From: Mycobacterium heidelbergense
GTDB taxonomy: Bacteria > Actinomycetota > Actinomycetes > Mycobacteriales > Mycobacteriaceae
Reading direction: 5' to 3'
DNA length: 64,000 nucleotides
Assembly (NCBI RefSeq): GCF_010730745.1
Contig: NZ_AP022615.1
Location: 3,906,001 to 3,970,000, forward strand
Shown here: positions 6,287 to 15,479 of the stretch, piece after piece
Layout: every line of letters starts with the position of its first letter
Numbering within the stretch: the first letter of the stretch is position 1
Position numbers and translations under genes: made by a program
The notes under the pieces: generated by a model
The model's database searches: none
What the model saw: the letters and a program-made list of their open reading frames with translations, nothing else
What the model was told of the DNA's origin: nothing

Positions 6287-7222
6287 ATGACGGCGCCTCA
6301 ACAGGGGGCTCAAAACGAGTCTCAGGCACTTGGCGATCTCGCCGCCCGGCAGCTCGCCAATGCGACCAAGACCGTCCCGCAGCTGTCGACCATCACGCCG
6401 CGCTGGTTGCTTCACCTGCTCAGCTGGGTGCCGGTGGAAGCGGGTATTTACCGGGTGAACCGTGTGGTCAACCCCGAGCGAGTCGCCATCAAGGCCGAAG
6501 AGGGTGCCGGCACCGAAGAGCCGCTGCCGGAGACCTATGTCGACTACGAGACCAGTCCGCGCGAATACACGCTGCGCACGATCTCGACCCTGCTTGATAT
6601 TCACACCCGGGTCTCCGACCTGTACTCCAGCCCGCACGACCAGGTCGCCCAGCAGCTGCGGCTGACCATCGAGACCATCAAGGAGCGCCAGGAATTCGAA
6701 CTGGTCAACAGCCCGGAGTACGGGCTGCTCGCCCAGGTGACCCCCGAGCAGACGATCCAAACGCTGGCCGGCGCCCCGACGCCCGACGACCTGGACGCGC
6801 TGATCACCAAGGTCTGGAAAACGCCCAGCTTCTTCCTGACCCATCCGCTCGCCATCGCCGCGTTCGGCCGCGAGGCCACCTACCGGGGCGTGCCGCCGGT
6901 GGTCGTGAGCCTGTTCGGCGCGCAGTTCATCACCTGGCGTGGCATTCCGCTGATTCCGTCGGACAAGGTGCCGGTGGAGGACGGCAAGACCAAGTTCGTC
7001 CTGGTGCGCACCGGCGAGGAACGCCAGGGCGTGGTGGGCCTGTTCCAGCCGGGCCTGGTCGGTGAGCAGGCGCCGGGGCTTTCGGTGCGGTTCACCGGCA
7101 TCAACCAGTCGGCGATCGCGACGTACCTGGTCACCCTCTACACGTCCCTGGCCGTCCTCACCGACGACGCGCTCGCCGTGCTCGACGACGTCGCCGTGGA
7201 CCAGTTCCATGAGTACAAGTGA
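6287..7222 (+). CDS. Family 2A encapsulin shell protein (major membrane protein I, 35-kDa antigen type)
   Basis: 311 residues. HK97-fold shell protein recognised from its mycobacterial homologues (N-terminal LARQLANATKTVPQLSTITPR region, then TYVDYETSPREYTLRTIS and RGIPLIPSDKVPV). Family 2A encapsulins assemble into icosahedral cages that package a cysteine desulfurase. The next gene here is exactly that, overlapping by 14 bases. The original 'membrane protein' name reflects fractionation of particles; no TM segment is present. Start ATG 6287 has GGAAGG upstream. The gene diverges from the cysteine operon, so shell, cargo and cysteine synthesis sit together. Confidence 0.92.
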   Translation: MTAPQQGAQNESQALGDLAARQLANATKTVPQLSTITPRWLLHLLSWVPVEAGIYRVNRVVNPERVAIKAEEGAGTEEPLPETYVDYETSPREYTLRTISTLLDIHTRVSDLYSSPHDQVAQQLRLTIETIKERQEFELVNSPEYGLLAQVTPEQTIQTLAGAPTPDDLDALITKVWKTPSFFLTHPLAIAAFGREATYRGVPPVVVSLFGAQFITWRGIPLIPSDKVPVEDGKTKFVLVRTGEERQGVVGLFQPGLVGEQAPGLSVRFTGINQSAIATYLVTLYTSLAVLTDDALAVLDDVAVDQFHEYK

Positions 7223-8906
7223 GTATCGGTCGGTAGACGCCGAAAGCGAGCTGCCCGTCAGCGCCGCGGAGATCGCCGCGCTGGCCACGCAGCTTTACGC
7301 GGCCAGCATTCGGCCCGGACCCGACACCCCGCCGCAGGCCGTGCCGGTGGCCCCGCGGGGCAGCGTGCCGGACGTGACGGCGGCCCCGTCGGCGGGCGTT
7401 GCCGAGCCGTTTCTCCCGCCGGGTGACCTGACCGCATTCGCGGTGCCCCGGGGCATCGTGCCGACGGTGCCCGGGGTGCTGGCCGGCGCGATAAGCCCGG
7501 CGCCACCGACCGTTCCGGTGGCCCCGCGCGGATCGGCGCCGTCGTGGCTTCCCGGGGCGCCGTCGGTGCCCGACCTGGGCTGGTCCGCGGCGCCGGCGGC
7601 CGCGCCGGACGGTGACGAGGCGAACTACCACTTCCTCACGGCGAGCGATCCGGTTCCGCGGCTCCCGGACGAGCACGAGGTCTTCGACGTTCGGGCGGTG
7701 CGCGCGGACTTCCCGATCCTGGCTGAGACCGTCAACGGCAGGCCGCTGATCTGGTTCGACAACGCCGCGACCACGCAGAAGCCGCAGGTGGTGATCGACC
7801 GCCTGGCCTACTTCTACGCGCACGAGAACTCCAACATCCACCGCGCGGCGCACGAGCTGGCCGCCCGGGCGACCGACGCCTACGAAGAGGCCCGCGAGAC
7901 GGTCCGGCGTTTCATCGGCGCGCCGAAGAGCGAAGAGATCGTGTTCGTCCGCGGCACCACCGAAGCCATCAACCTGGTCGCCTATGCGTGGGGCGGCAAG
8001 CATGTGCTGCCGGGCGACGAGATTGTGATCACCCATTTGGAGCACCACGCCAATATCGTTCCCTGGCAACTGCTTTCGCAGCGGACGGGCGCGATCCTCA
8101 AAGTGGCGCCGGTCGACGATGCGGGCAATTTACTGCTCTCGGAATTCGAGGACCTGCTGGGTCCTAAAACGAAACTCGTTGCCGCGACCCAGGTGTCGAA
8201 CGCGTTGGGCACCGTGACGCCGGTCGAGAAAATCGTCGAACTGGGTCACCGTTACGGCGCCCGGGTGCTGATCGACGGCGCCCAGTCGATTCCGCATCTG
8301 CCGATCGACGTCGCCGAGCTCGGCGCCGACTTCTTCGTGTTCTCCGGGCACAAGATCTACGGCCCGACCGGGATCGGCGTCCTGTACGGGACCGAGGAGG
8401 CGCTGGCGGAGACCCCGCCCTGGCAGGGCGGCGGCAACATGATCGCCGACGTCACGCTCGAACGGTCGCTGTATCAGGGCCCGCCCAACAAGTTCGAGGC
8501 CGGCACCGGCAACATCGCCGACGCGGTCGGGCTGGGCGAGGCGCTGCGCTACGTCGAGCGGGTGGGCATCGAGCGCATCGCGGGCTACGAGCACGAATTG
8601 CTCGAGTACGCGACCCCACGGCTGGCCGACATCCCGGGCGTTCGCCTGGTCGGCACGGCGACCGAGAAGGCCAGCGTGCTGTCGTTCGTGCTGGCCGGAC
8701 ACGAGCCGCTCGAGGTGGGCAAGGCGCTCAACGCCGAAGGCATCGCGGTCCGGGCCGGGCATCACTGCGCGCAGCCGATCCTGCGTCGCCTCGGCCTGGA
8801 GGCCACCGTGCGCCCGTCATTTGCCTTCTACAACACGTTCGAAGAAATCGACGTGTTCATCGACGCGGTGCGCCGGATTGCCGAGGGCGGCACCAACGTC
8901 GGCTGA
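7209..8906 (+). CDS. Cysteine desulfurase (SufS type) with encapsulin-targeting N-terminal extension
   Basis: 565 residues. About the first 158 are Pro/Ala-rich and probably disordered, with near-repeats VPVAPRGSVPDV, AVPRGIVPTVPGV and VPVAPRGSAPSWLPG. Such extensions load the enzyme into family 2A encapsulins. The rest is a complete PLP desulfurase: Lys in FSGHKIYGPTG and nucleophilic Cys in VRAGHHCAQP. It takes sulfur from cysteine to give alanine and enzyme-bound persulfide. ATG 7209 lies inside the encapsulin 3' end (14-base overlap), so the two are translationally coupled. Packaging implies sulfur storage or protected sulfur release. Symbol left blank because the housekeeping sufS is a different gene. 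Confidence 0.92.
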   Translation: MSTSEYRSVDAESELPVSAAEIAALATQLYAASIRPGPDTPPQAVPVAPRGSVPDVTAAPSAGVAEPFLPPGDLTAFAVPRGIVPTVPGVLAGAISPAPPTVPVAPRGSAPSWLPGAPSVPDLGWSAAPAAAPDGDEANYHFLTASDPVPRLPDEHEVFDVRAVRADFPILAETVNGRPLIWFDNAATTQKPQVVIDRLAYFYAHENSNIHRAAHELAARATDAYEEARETVRRFIGAPKSEEIVFVRGTTEAINLVAYAWGGKHVLPGDEIVITHLEHHANIVPWQLLSQRTGAILKVAPVDDAGNLLLSEFEDLLGPKTKLVAATQVSNALGTVTPVEKIVELGHRYGARVLIDGAQSIPHLPIDVAELGADFFVFSGHKIYGPTGIGVLYGTEEALAETPPWQGGGNMIADVTLERSLYQGPPNKFEAGTGNIADAVGLGEALRYVERVGIERIAGYEHELLEYATPRLADIPGVRLVGTATEKASVLSFVLAGHEPLEVGKALNAEGIAVRAGHHCAQPILRRLGLEATVRPSFAFYNTFEEIDVFIDAVRRIAEGGTNVG

Positions 8907-9137
8907 CGATCACGAGATTATTTCTGCTTGATCGCAACCCTATAGACCCCCATCGGGCTGCCCATAAGCTGGCGTCGTGTTTCTATCTGCAATCAGGCGG
9001 CGTGGCAAAGTCCTCCCCGCGAGCATGGTTAATCCATTGCGGGACAAGTAATTACGACGCCTTTGAGTGCATTGACGAGGACGGGCAAATCCGGGGGGTG
9101 AACGGAGCTGATTAACGCCACGACCGTCGCAAAGCCG
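8907..9137. other. Intergenic region upstream of the mce operon
   Basis: 230 bases without a gene. It should hold the mce promoter. CCATAAGCT (around 8963) and TATAGA (8941) are possible -10 elements but neither is decisive. A GGAG at 9104-9107 lies close to an in-frame ATT at 9111, which leaves the yrbEA start open. Confidence 0.4.
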
Positions 9138-9878
9138 ATGAACGCCCTGGGCCAATTCTTCCTCCTCGGCGCGGAGTCATTGGTCGCGGTGGTGCGCGGG
9201 CCGTGGGCGTGGCGCGAGTTGCTGGAGCAGATCTGGTTCGTCGCGCGGGTTTCGATTTTCCCGACGATCATGCTGTCGATTCCCTACACGGTGCTCATCG
9301 TGTTCGTCCTCAACATCCTGCTCGTCGAGATCGGCGCCGGGGACCTCTCGGGCGCCGGCGCCGCGCTGGCGTCGGTGACCCAGGTCGGGCCGGTCGTGAC
9401 CGCGATGGCCGTCGCCGGCGCCGGATCGACCGCGATGTGCGCCGACCTGGGGGCGCGGACCATCCGCGAGGAAATCGACGCGATGAAGGTGATCGGCGTC
9501 AATCCGGTTCAGGCCCTGGTCGTTCCGCGCATCATCGCGGCGACGTTCGTCGCGCTGCTGCTGTACTCGGTGGTCGCGGTGACGGGGTTGACGGGCAGCT
9601 ACATCTTCGTGGTGTTCGTTCAGCACGTCACGCCGGGCGCCTTCATCGCCGGGATGACGCTCGTGACGGGGCTTCCGCAGGTGGTGATCTCGCTCATCAA
9701 GGCGACCCTGTTCGGGTTGTCCGCCGGACTGATCGCCTGCTACAAGGGCCTGTCCGTGGGTGGGGGCCCCACCGGCGTCGGTAACGCGGTCAACGAGACC
9801 GTGGTCTTCTCGTTCATGGCGTTGTTCTTCATCAACATCGTGATCACGGCCCTCGGCGTGAAGGTGACCGCCAAATGA
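9138..9878 (+). CDS. yrbEA: Mce transporter permease YrbEA
   Basis: 246 residues as drawn. MlaE/YrbE-type inner-membrane permease with five to six hydrophobic segments. It carries the mycobacterial signature EEIDAMKVIGVNP in the cytoplasmic loop that contacts the Mkl-type ATPase. With YrbEB it forms the channel of an Mce lipid importer. The ATG at 9138 lacks a clear RBS; the frame stays open back to 9102 (ELINATTVAKP...), so the true start may be a rare codon upstream. It overlaps yrbEB by ATGA. I cannot assign the mce paralogue number. Confidence 0.9.
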   Translation: MNALGQFFLLGAESLVAVVRGPWAWRELLEQIWFVARVSIFPTIMLSIPYTVLIVFVLNILLVEIGAGDLSGAGAALASVTQVGPVVTAMAVAGAGSTAMCADLGARTIREEIDAMKVIGVNPVQALVVPRIIAATFVALLLYSVVAVTGLTGSYIFVVFVQHVTPGAFIAGMTLVTGLPQVVISLIKATLFGLSAGLIACYKGLSVGGGPTGVGNAVNETVVFSFMALFFINIVITALGVKVTAK

Positions 9879-10723
9879 CCGACGCCGCACGCGAACCCGC
9901 CTGGGTTGCCAGCCTTGGCCCCAGGTTGGTGGCCGCCACCCGGCGGCTGGGCGAACAGACCGAGTTCTACGGGAAATCGTTGGCCGCCACCGCCGATGCG
10001 GTGCGGCGCTACCCGGGGGAAGTGCTGCGGCTGATCGCGGAGATGGGCATGGGCACGGGCGCGCTGGCGGTGATCGGCGGCACCGTGGGCATCATCGGCT
10101 TCCTGACGCTGACCACCGGCGCCCTCGTCGCGGTGCAGGGCTACGACACGTTGTCCAACATCGGCGTCGAGGCGCTGACCGGGTTTCTGTCCGCGTTCTT
10201 CAACGTCCGCATGATCGCGCCGTGCACGGCCGGCGTGGCTTTGGCGGCCACGATCGGTGCCGGCACCACCGCGCAGCTGGGCGCGATGCGCATCAACGAG
10301 GAGATCGACGCGCTGGAAGTGATGGGGATCCGCGCGATCACCTATCTGGCGTCGACGCGGATCATCGCCGGCGTGCTCGTCGTCGTCCCGCTCTACGCCG
10401 TCGCCGTGCTGATGTCGTTCATCGCCGCCAAGTTCGGCACCATCTACATCTACGGCCAGTCACGCGGCGTGTACGAGCACTACTTCTCCACGTTCTTGCG
10501 CCCGACCGACCTGTTCTGGTCGTTCCTGGCGGCGCTGACGATGGCGACGGGCGTGATGGTCGTGCACACCTACTACGGATTCACCGCGACGGGTGGTCCC
10601 GCCGGTGTGGGGGAGGCTGTCGGTCGTTCGGTGCGGTCATCGATGATCGTCACGGCGTTTGTGTGCCTGATGATTTCGTTGTCCGTCTACGGGCAGTCCG
10701 GCAACTTCAACCTGTCGGGATGA
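9875..10723 (+). CDS. yrbEB: Mce transporter permease YrbEB
   Basis: 282 residues, second MlaE-type permease. A polar N-terminal arm of about 50 residues is followed by hydrophobic segments and the loop motif EEIDALEVMGIRA. It pairs with YrbEA in the cell membrane. ATG overlaps the yrbEA stop (ATGA at 9875-9878), and mceA starts 4 bases after its stop. Confidence 0.92.
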   Translation: MTDAAREPAWVASLGPRLVAATRRLGEQTEFYGKSLAATADAVRRYPGEVLRLIAEMGMGTGALAVIGGTVGIIGFLTLTTGALVAVQGYDTLSNIGVEALTGFLSAFFNVRMIAPCTAGVALAATIGAGTTAQLGAMRINEEIDALEVMGIRAITYLASTRIIAGVLVVVPLYAVAVLMSFIAAKFGTIYIYGQSRGVYEHYFSTFLRPTDLFWSFLAALTMATGVMVVHTYYGFTATGGPAGVGEAVGRSVRSSMIVTAFVCLMISLSVYGQSGNFNLSG

Positions 10724-10727
10724 CTCT

Positions 10728-11996
10728 ATGAGCAACCACACCGACGGCGGGCCGCGCACGCGAAACAGGGTCCGCAGCAGCAGGGTCGACCCGATCTGGT
10801 GGGCGCCAACGTTGTTCATCGTCGTCGGGATCCTGATCGCGCTGACCGCGGGGTCGTTCTCGGGCACGTTCGAAGAATCCGTCCCGCTCACGCTGGTCTC
10901 GGACCGGGCGGGCCTGGTGATGGAGCAGGGCGCCAAGGTCAAGCTGCGCGGGGTGCAGGTCGGCCAGGTCGCGTCGATCGGCACCGACGTGAAAGCGGCG
11001 CGGCTGCAATTGAAGATGCAACCGGGCCCGTTCAAATACCTGCCGAGCAACCTCGAGGCCGAGATCAAGTCGACCACCGCGTTCGGGTCCAAGTACGTCG
11101 ACCTGATCGTGCCCGACCAACCCAGCCACACACCGCTGGAGCCCGGCGCGGTGCTGCGCTCCCGAAACGTCACCGTGGAGGTCAATACGGTGTTCGAGAA
11201 CCTGCAGGCGGTGGTCAGGGCCCTGGACCCGGCCAAGCTGAACGCGATCCTGTCGGCCTTCTCGGAGTCGTTGCGCGGCAAGGGGGAACGCCTCGGGGAG
11301 GCGATCACCGGCGCGAACAACCTGTTGCTGACCGTCAACCCCCGCATGGAAACCATCCACCACGACTGGCGGCTGTTCGGCAAGGCGACGGCCGCCTATT
11401 CGAATGCGGCGCAGGATCTCCTGTCGATCCTCGACTCGGCGGCAACCACCAGCACGACCCTCACCGAGAATCAACGATCGCTCGACGCGCTGCTGTTGTC
11501 GGCGGCGGGCTTCAGCCAGACCGGCATCAACGTGATCGGCGGGAACGAAGCCAACATCGTGCGGTCCTTCAACCTGCTCGATCCGACCACGGCGTTGCTG
11601 ACGAAATACTCGCCGACCTTCGCGTGCCTGTTCCAGGGCGCGCAATGGTATGTGGACCACGGCGGCCGGGACGCGTTGGGGGGCAACGGCTACTCGGTGA
11701 TCCTTGATGCCGCGCTGCTCTTTGGCGACGACCCGTACCGATACCCCAGACATCTCCCCAAGGTCAACGCCACCGGCGGCCCGGGGGGCAGGCCCAGCTG
11801 CGGCTCGCTGCCCGACCCGAGCGCCAACTTCCCGGTGCGCGCGCTCGTCACCGACACCGGGTGGGGCGCCGCGCCCGACGAGATCCGCACCACGCCGTGG
11901 GTCGGTAATCCGTGGTGGGCCAACTACTTCCCGACCACCAAGAACCCGCCCGAACCGCCGCGCTACTTCTACCGCGGGGGGCCGCCGCCGCCATGA
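10728..11996 (+). CDS. mceA: Mce-family substrate-binding protein MceA
   Basis: 422 residues. A basic N-terminus and one signal-anchor helix (about 23-43) precede the MCE/MlaD domain (GAKVKLRGVQVGQVASI), a long helical segment and a Pro-rich C-terminus. Six Mce subunits form a periplasmic tube that carries lipids to the YrbE permeases. The stop overlaps mceB by ATGA. The order yrbEA-yrbEB-mceA-F is complete here, so the operon is probably functional. Confidence 0.92.
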   Translation: MSNHTDGGPRTRNRVRSSRVDPIWWAPTLFIVVGILIALTAGSFSGTFEESVPLTLVSDRAGLVMEQGAKVKLRGVQVGQVASIGTDVKAARLQLKMQPGPFKYLPSNLEAEIKSTTAFGSKYVDLIVPDQPSHTPLEPGAVLRSRNVTVEVNTVFENLQAVVRALDPAKLNAILSAFSESLRGKGERLGEAITGANNLLLTVNPRMETIHHDWRLFGKATAAYSNAAQDLLSILDSAATTSTTLTENQRSLDALLLSAAGFSQTGINVIGGNEANIVRSFNLLDPTTALLTKYSPTFACLFQGAQWYVDHGGRDALGGNGYSVILDAALLFGDDPYRYPRHLPKVNATGGPGGRPSCGSLPDPSANFPVRALVTDTGWGAAPDEIRTTPWVGNPWWANYFPTTKNPPEPPRYFYRGGPPPP

Positions 11997-13024
11997 AAAG
12001 ACGGAAGATGTCCGCCATCGTCCTGCGCGTCGGGACATTCACGGCGGTCTGCCTGGTGTTCACCTTTTCGCTGATCGCCGTGTTCGGCCAGCTGCGCTTC
12101 GAAGACCGCACCGGCTATCAGGCGGTCTTCACGAACATATCCGGCCTGAAGTCCGGCAACTTCGTGCGCATCGCCGGCGTCGAGGTCGGCAAGGTGGGCG
12201 ATCTTGCCCTGCATCGCGACGGCACGGTCACGGTCGGCTTCTCCGTGGACAAGGGGGTGCGACTCGGCGAGGGCACCAAGGCCGTCGTGCGCTACGAAAA
12301 CTTGATCGGTGACCGCTATCTCGCGCTCGAGGAGGGCCCCGGCCCGCCGCGCCGCCTGCCGCCGGGCGCGACGATTCCGCTGGCAAGGACGTCGCCCGCC
12401 CTGGACATCGACGCGCTGATCGGAGGGTTCCGGCCGCTGTTCCGCGCGCTGGATCCCGATCAGGTCAACGCACTGTCCGGCGAATTGCTGCGGATTTTCC
12501 AGGGCCAGGGCGGCACCCTCGCCTCGGTGTTGGCGCAGACCTCGGTGCTGACCTCGACCCTGGCCGGTCGAAGCGAGCTGATCGGCGAGCTGATCACCAA
12601 CTTGAACACCGTGCTGCACACCTTCGCCACCCGTGACCGCGAGTTCTCCGACGGCCTGGACAATCTTTCCCGGTTCGTGAACGGCTTGGCGCAGCGCAAG
12701 AATGACATCTCCACCGGGCTCGCCTATATCAACGCCGCGGCCGGGTCGGTCGCCGATCTGCTTGTTCAAGCGCGCCAGCCGATCAAGGACGTGGTGCGCG
12801 AGACCGACCGCATGTCCGGGCAGGTGCTATCGGACCGCGACTATGTCGACGACCTGCTCAAGCAGCTTCCCGACATCTACCAGGTGCTGTCCCGGCAGGG
12901 CCTCAATGGTGACTACTTCGGCTTCTATTTCTGCGAAGTGTTGCTCAAGCTCAACGGCAAAGGGGGCAACCCGATCTTTGTCAAGCTGCTCGGCCAGCCC
13001 AGCGGGCGGTGCACGCCGCGATGA
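11993..13024 (+). CDS. mceB: Mce-family protein MceB
   Basis: 343 residues from ATG 11993, which overlaps the mceA stop; a longer open frame upstream runs through mceA and is not used. Signal-anchor at about 8-31, then the MCE domain (YQAVFTNISGLKSGNFVRIAGVEVGKVG) and a helical tail. It ends with Cys-containing GRCTPR. Stop overlaps mceC by ATGA. Confidence 0.92.
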   Translation: MKRRKMSAIVLRVGTFTAVCLVFTFSLIAVFGQLRFEDRTGYQAVFTNISGLKSGNFVRIAGVEVGKVGDLALHRDGTVTVGFSVDKGVRLGEGTKAVVRYENLIGDRYLALEEGPGPPRRLPPGATIPLARTSPALDIDALIGGFRPLFRALDPDQVNALSGELLRIFQGQGGTLASVLAQTSVLTSTLAGRSELIGELITNLNTVLHTFATRDREFSDGLDNLSRFVNGLAQRKNDISTGLAYINAAAGSVADLLVQARQPIKDVVRETDRMSGQVLSDRDYVDDLLKQLPDIYQVLSRQGLNGDYFGFYFCEVLLKLNGKGGNPIFVKLLGQPSGRCTPR

Positions 13025-14178
13025 AGCTACCCAAGCTCACACCGCTCGGGCGGCGGAGCCCCCTCATGGTCGGGGTGATGGGCAGCGCGATCCTCGTCTG
13101 CGTCACCGTCGCCGCCTTCCAGTACGACAAGTTGCCATTCGTCAAGAACACCAACGACTATGCGGCCTACTTCGCCGAGGCCGGCGGCATCAAACCCGGT
13201 AACTCGGTGCGGGTTTCCGGCATGGGCGTCGGCAGGGTCTCGGACATCCGGCTGGAGGGCACCAGGGTCCGGGTGGGCTTCACCGTCCGCAAAACCATCG
13301 AGCTGGGCGACCGCACGGAAGCGGCGATCAAGACCGAAACGATATTGGGCAGCAAGATGCTCGAGCTCACCTCGCGCGGCGACGGAAGGCTGAGCGGCCC
13401 CATCCCGCTGGAACGCACCCACTCGCCCTACGACCTTCCCGACGCGCTGGGCGACCTCACGACAACGATCAGCGGACTGGACACCGCCCAACTATCTTCG
13501 GCCCTAACGACTCTGGCGAACACCTTCAAGGAGACACCGGCGGATCTCAGGCCCGCGCTGCGGGGCGTGGCCCGGTTCTCGGACACCCTGAACAACCGCG
13601 ACGCGCAGCTGCGCAGCCTGTTGGGCAATGCCAACAAGGTCTCGGGGGTGCTCGGCCGGCGCAGCCAGCAGATCGCCACCCTGGTGGCCGATTCCAACGC
13701 GCTGCTGGCGGCGCTGCTGGACGAACGGGACTCGCTGGACGCGCTGATGAACAACCTCACGGCGGTGTCGCATCAGATTTCGGCGCTGGTCAACGACAAC
13801 CGGACCCAGCTCAAGCCGGCCCTCGACAAGCTCAACGGGGTGCTCGAAGTCCTCGACAACCGCAAGGAAGACCTGCAGAAGACCCTGCCGAAGTTCAAGC
13901 GGTACGCGATGTCGTTCGGCGAATGCCTGGGCTCGGGGCCGTTTTTCAAGGCCTACGTGGCCAACCTGATCCCCGGGCAGATAAGCGGGCCGACGATCGA
14001 CGCGCGGATGTACGACCGGTTCTTGAACCCCGACCAGGGGCTGCCCTCGGAGTCGCTGGACCCGCCGACCGGCACGCCACCCGTGCCGCCGGAAAACGCG
14101 CCGCACCCGATCTGGTCCCAGCCGCCCTCCCCGGGGCCCGCCCCCGGCCCCGCGCCCGCCGAGGCGGGGGGCCGGTGA
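13021..14178 (+). CDS. mceC: Mce-family protein MceC
   Basis: 385 residues from ATG 13021 (ATGA overlap with mceB). Signal-anchor near the N-terminus, MCE domain (FAEAGGIKPGNSVRVSGMG), coiled-coil-prone helical region of about 200 residues, and a Pro-rich C-terminus (PGPAPGPAPAEAGGR), as usual for MceC. Stop and mceD start share one base (TGATG). Confidence 0.92.
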   Translation: MKLPKLTPLGRRSPLMVGVMGSAILVCVTVAAFQYDKLPFVKNTNDYAAYFAEAGGIKPGNSVRVSGMGVGRVSDIRLEGTRVRVGFTVRKTIELGDRTEAAIKTETILGSKMLELTSRGDGRLSGPIPLERTHSPYDLPDALGDLTTTISGLDTAQLSSALTTLANTFKETPADLRPALRGVARFSDTLNNRDAQLRSLLGNANKVSGVLGRRSQQIATLVADSNALLAALLDERDSLDALMNNLTAVSHQISALVNDNRTQLKPALDKLNGVLEVLDNRKEDLQKTLPKFKRYAMSFGECLGSGPFFKAYVANLIPGQISGPTIDARMYDRFLNPDQGLPSESLDPPTGTPPVPPENAPHPIWSQPPSPGPAPGPAPAEAGGR

Positions 14179-15479
14179 TGGGTCGGCGCACACTTCGAGC
14201 GGTGACCGGCGTCAGCCTGGTCGCCACCCTCGTCGTGGCCTCGTTCCTCGTCGGCGCGAAGCTGCTCAACCACGTCGAAAGGAACACCTACACCGCCTAT
14301 TTCGCGGAAGCCAACGGCCTGTTCGTGGGCGACGAGGTTCGGATCCTCGGGGTCGCGGTCGGCGCGGTGGACAAGATCGAGCCGCAGCCGACCAGCTCCA
14401 AGGTGACATTTTCCGTGGACAAGCAGTACGCGGTCCCGGCCGATGCGCGCGCCGCGATCCTGTCGCCGTCGCTGGTGACATCCCGGGCGATCCAGCTCGT
14501 CCCGGCGTACTCCGGCGGACCCACGCTGAGCCCCGGCGCGTCGATCCCGCTGAGCCGCACCGCGGTCCCCGTCGAATGGGACGACTTTCGCAGGCAGCTG
14601 GAGAAGCTGACCGACGCGCTGCAGCCCACCGCCCCGGGCGGGGTGAACTCGGTCGGCGAATTCATCGACTCGGCCGCCGACAACCTGCGCGGCGAGGGCG
14701 ACACCGCCCGCGACACCGTCATCAAACTGTCCGAGGCGATTTCGGCGCTGGGCGATCACGCCGACGACATCTTCAGCACCGTGCGCAATCTGCAGCTGCT
14801 GGTGTCGGCGCTCTACTCCAGCAGCGATCTGCTGGCCTCGTTCAACCAGAACCTGGCCGGCGTGACGACGGTGCTCTCGAACACGCCCAACGAAGTGGCG
14901 AACGCGGTGAAGGGGCTGGACGGGGCGCTAACCGACCTGCGCGACTTCCTCGCCGAGAACCGGGACGCGGTCGGCGTCACGTTCGACCGGCTGGGTTCCA
15001 TCACCACCGCGCTCAACGACAGTCGCGGCGACATCAAACAGATCCTCCACATCGCCCCGACCGTGTTCCAGAATTTCCTGAACATCTACCAGCCGGCTCA
15101 GAGCGCGATGACCGGCATCATCGCGCTGAACAACTTCGCCGACATCCCGCAGTGGATCTGCAGTTCGATCGAGGCCGCCTCCCGGCTGCGCCTGGACCGG
15201 GTCTCGAAGCTCTGCCTGCAGTACATCGACCCGATCATCAAAAACCGCATCTACAACTACATTCCGGCGGGCATCAACCCGTTCGTCGGGACGCAGGCCC
15301 GGCCGAATGAGATCACGTACAGCGAGGATTGGCTTCGGCCCGGCGCTGCGCCCCCGCCCGAAGCGGCCCCGCCGCCGGACGCGCCGCCGCCGGCCGAGGC
15401 GCCGCCACCACCGCCGAACGGCAGGGTCGACTCGACGCAGGTGCTGCGGGACCTGATGCTTCCGACGGGGGCATCGTGA
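14178..15479 (+). CDS. mceD: Mce-family protein MceD
   Basis: 433 residues from ATG 14178. Signal-anchor (ATLVVASFLVGAKLL), MCE domain (YFAEANGLFVGDEVRILGVA), helical region, then a tail of Pro/Ala repeats ending in ALRD-type residues (QVLRDLMLPTGAS), typical of MceD. The stop overlaps the GTG start of mceE. Confidence 0.92.
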   Translation: MGRRTLRAVTGVSLVATLVVASFLVGAKLLNHVERNTYTAYFAEANGLFVGDEVRILGVAVGAVDKIEPQPTSSKVTFSVDKQYAVPADARAAILSPSLVTSRAIQLVPAYSGGPTLSPGASIPLSRTAVPVEWDDFRRQLEKLTDALQPTAPGGVNSVGEFIDSAADNLRGEGDTARDTVIKLSEAISALGDHADDIFSTVRNLQLLVSALYSSSDLLASFNQNLAGVTTVLSNTPNEVANAVKGLDGALTDLRDFLAENRDAVGVTFDRLGSITTALNDSRGDIKQILHIAPTVFQNFLNIYQPAQSAMTGIIALNNFADIPQWICSSIEAASRLRLDRVSKLCLQYIDPIIKNRIYNYIPAGINPFVGTQARPNEITYSEDWLRPGAAPPPEAAPPPDAPPPAEAPPPPPNGRVDSTQVLRDLMLPTGAS

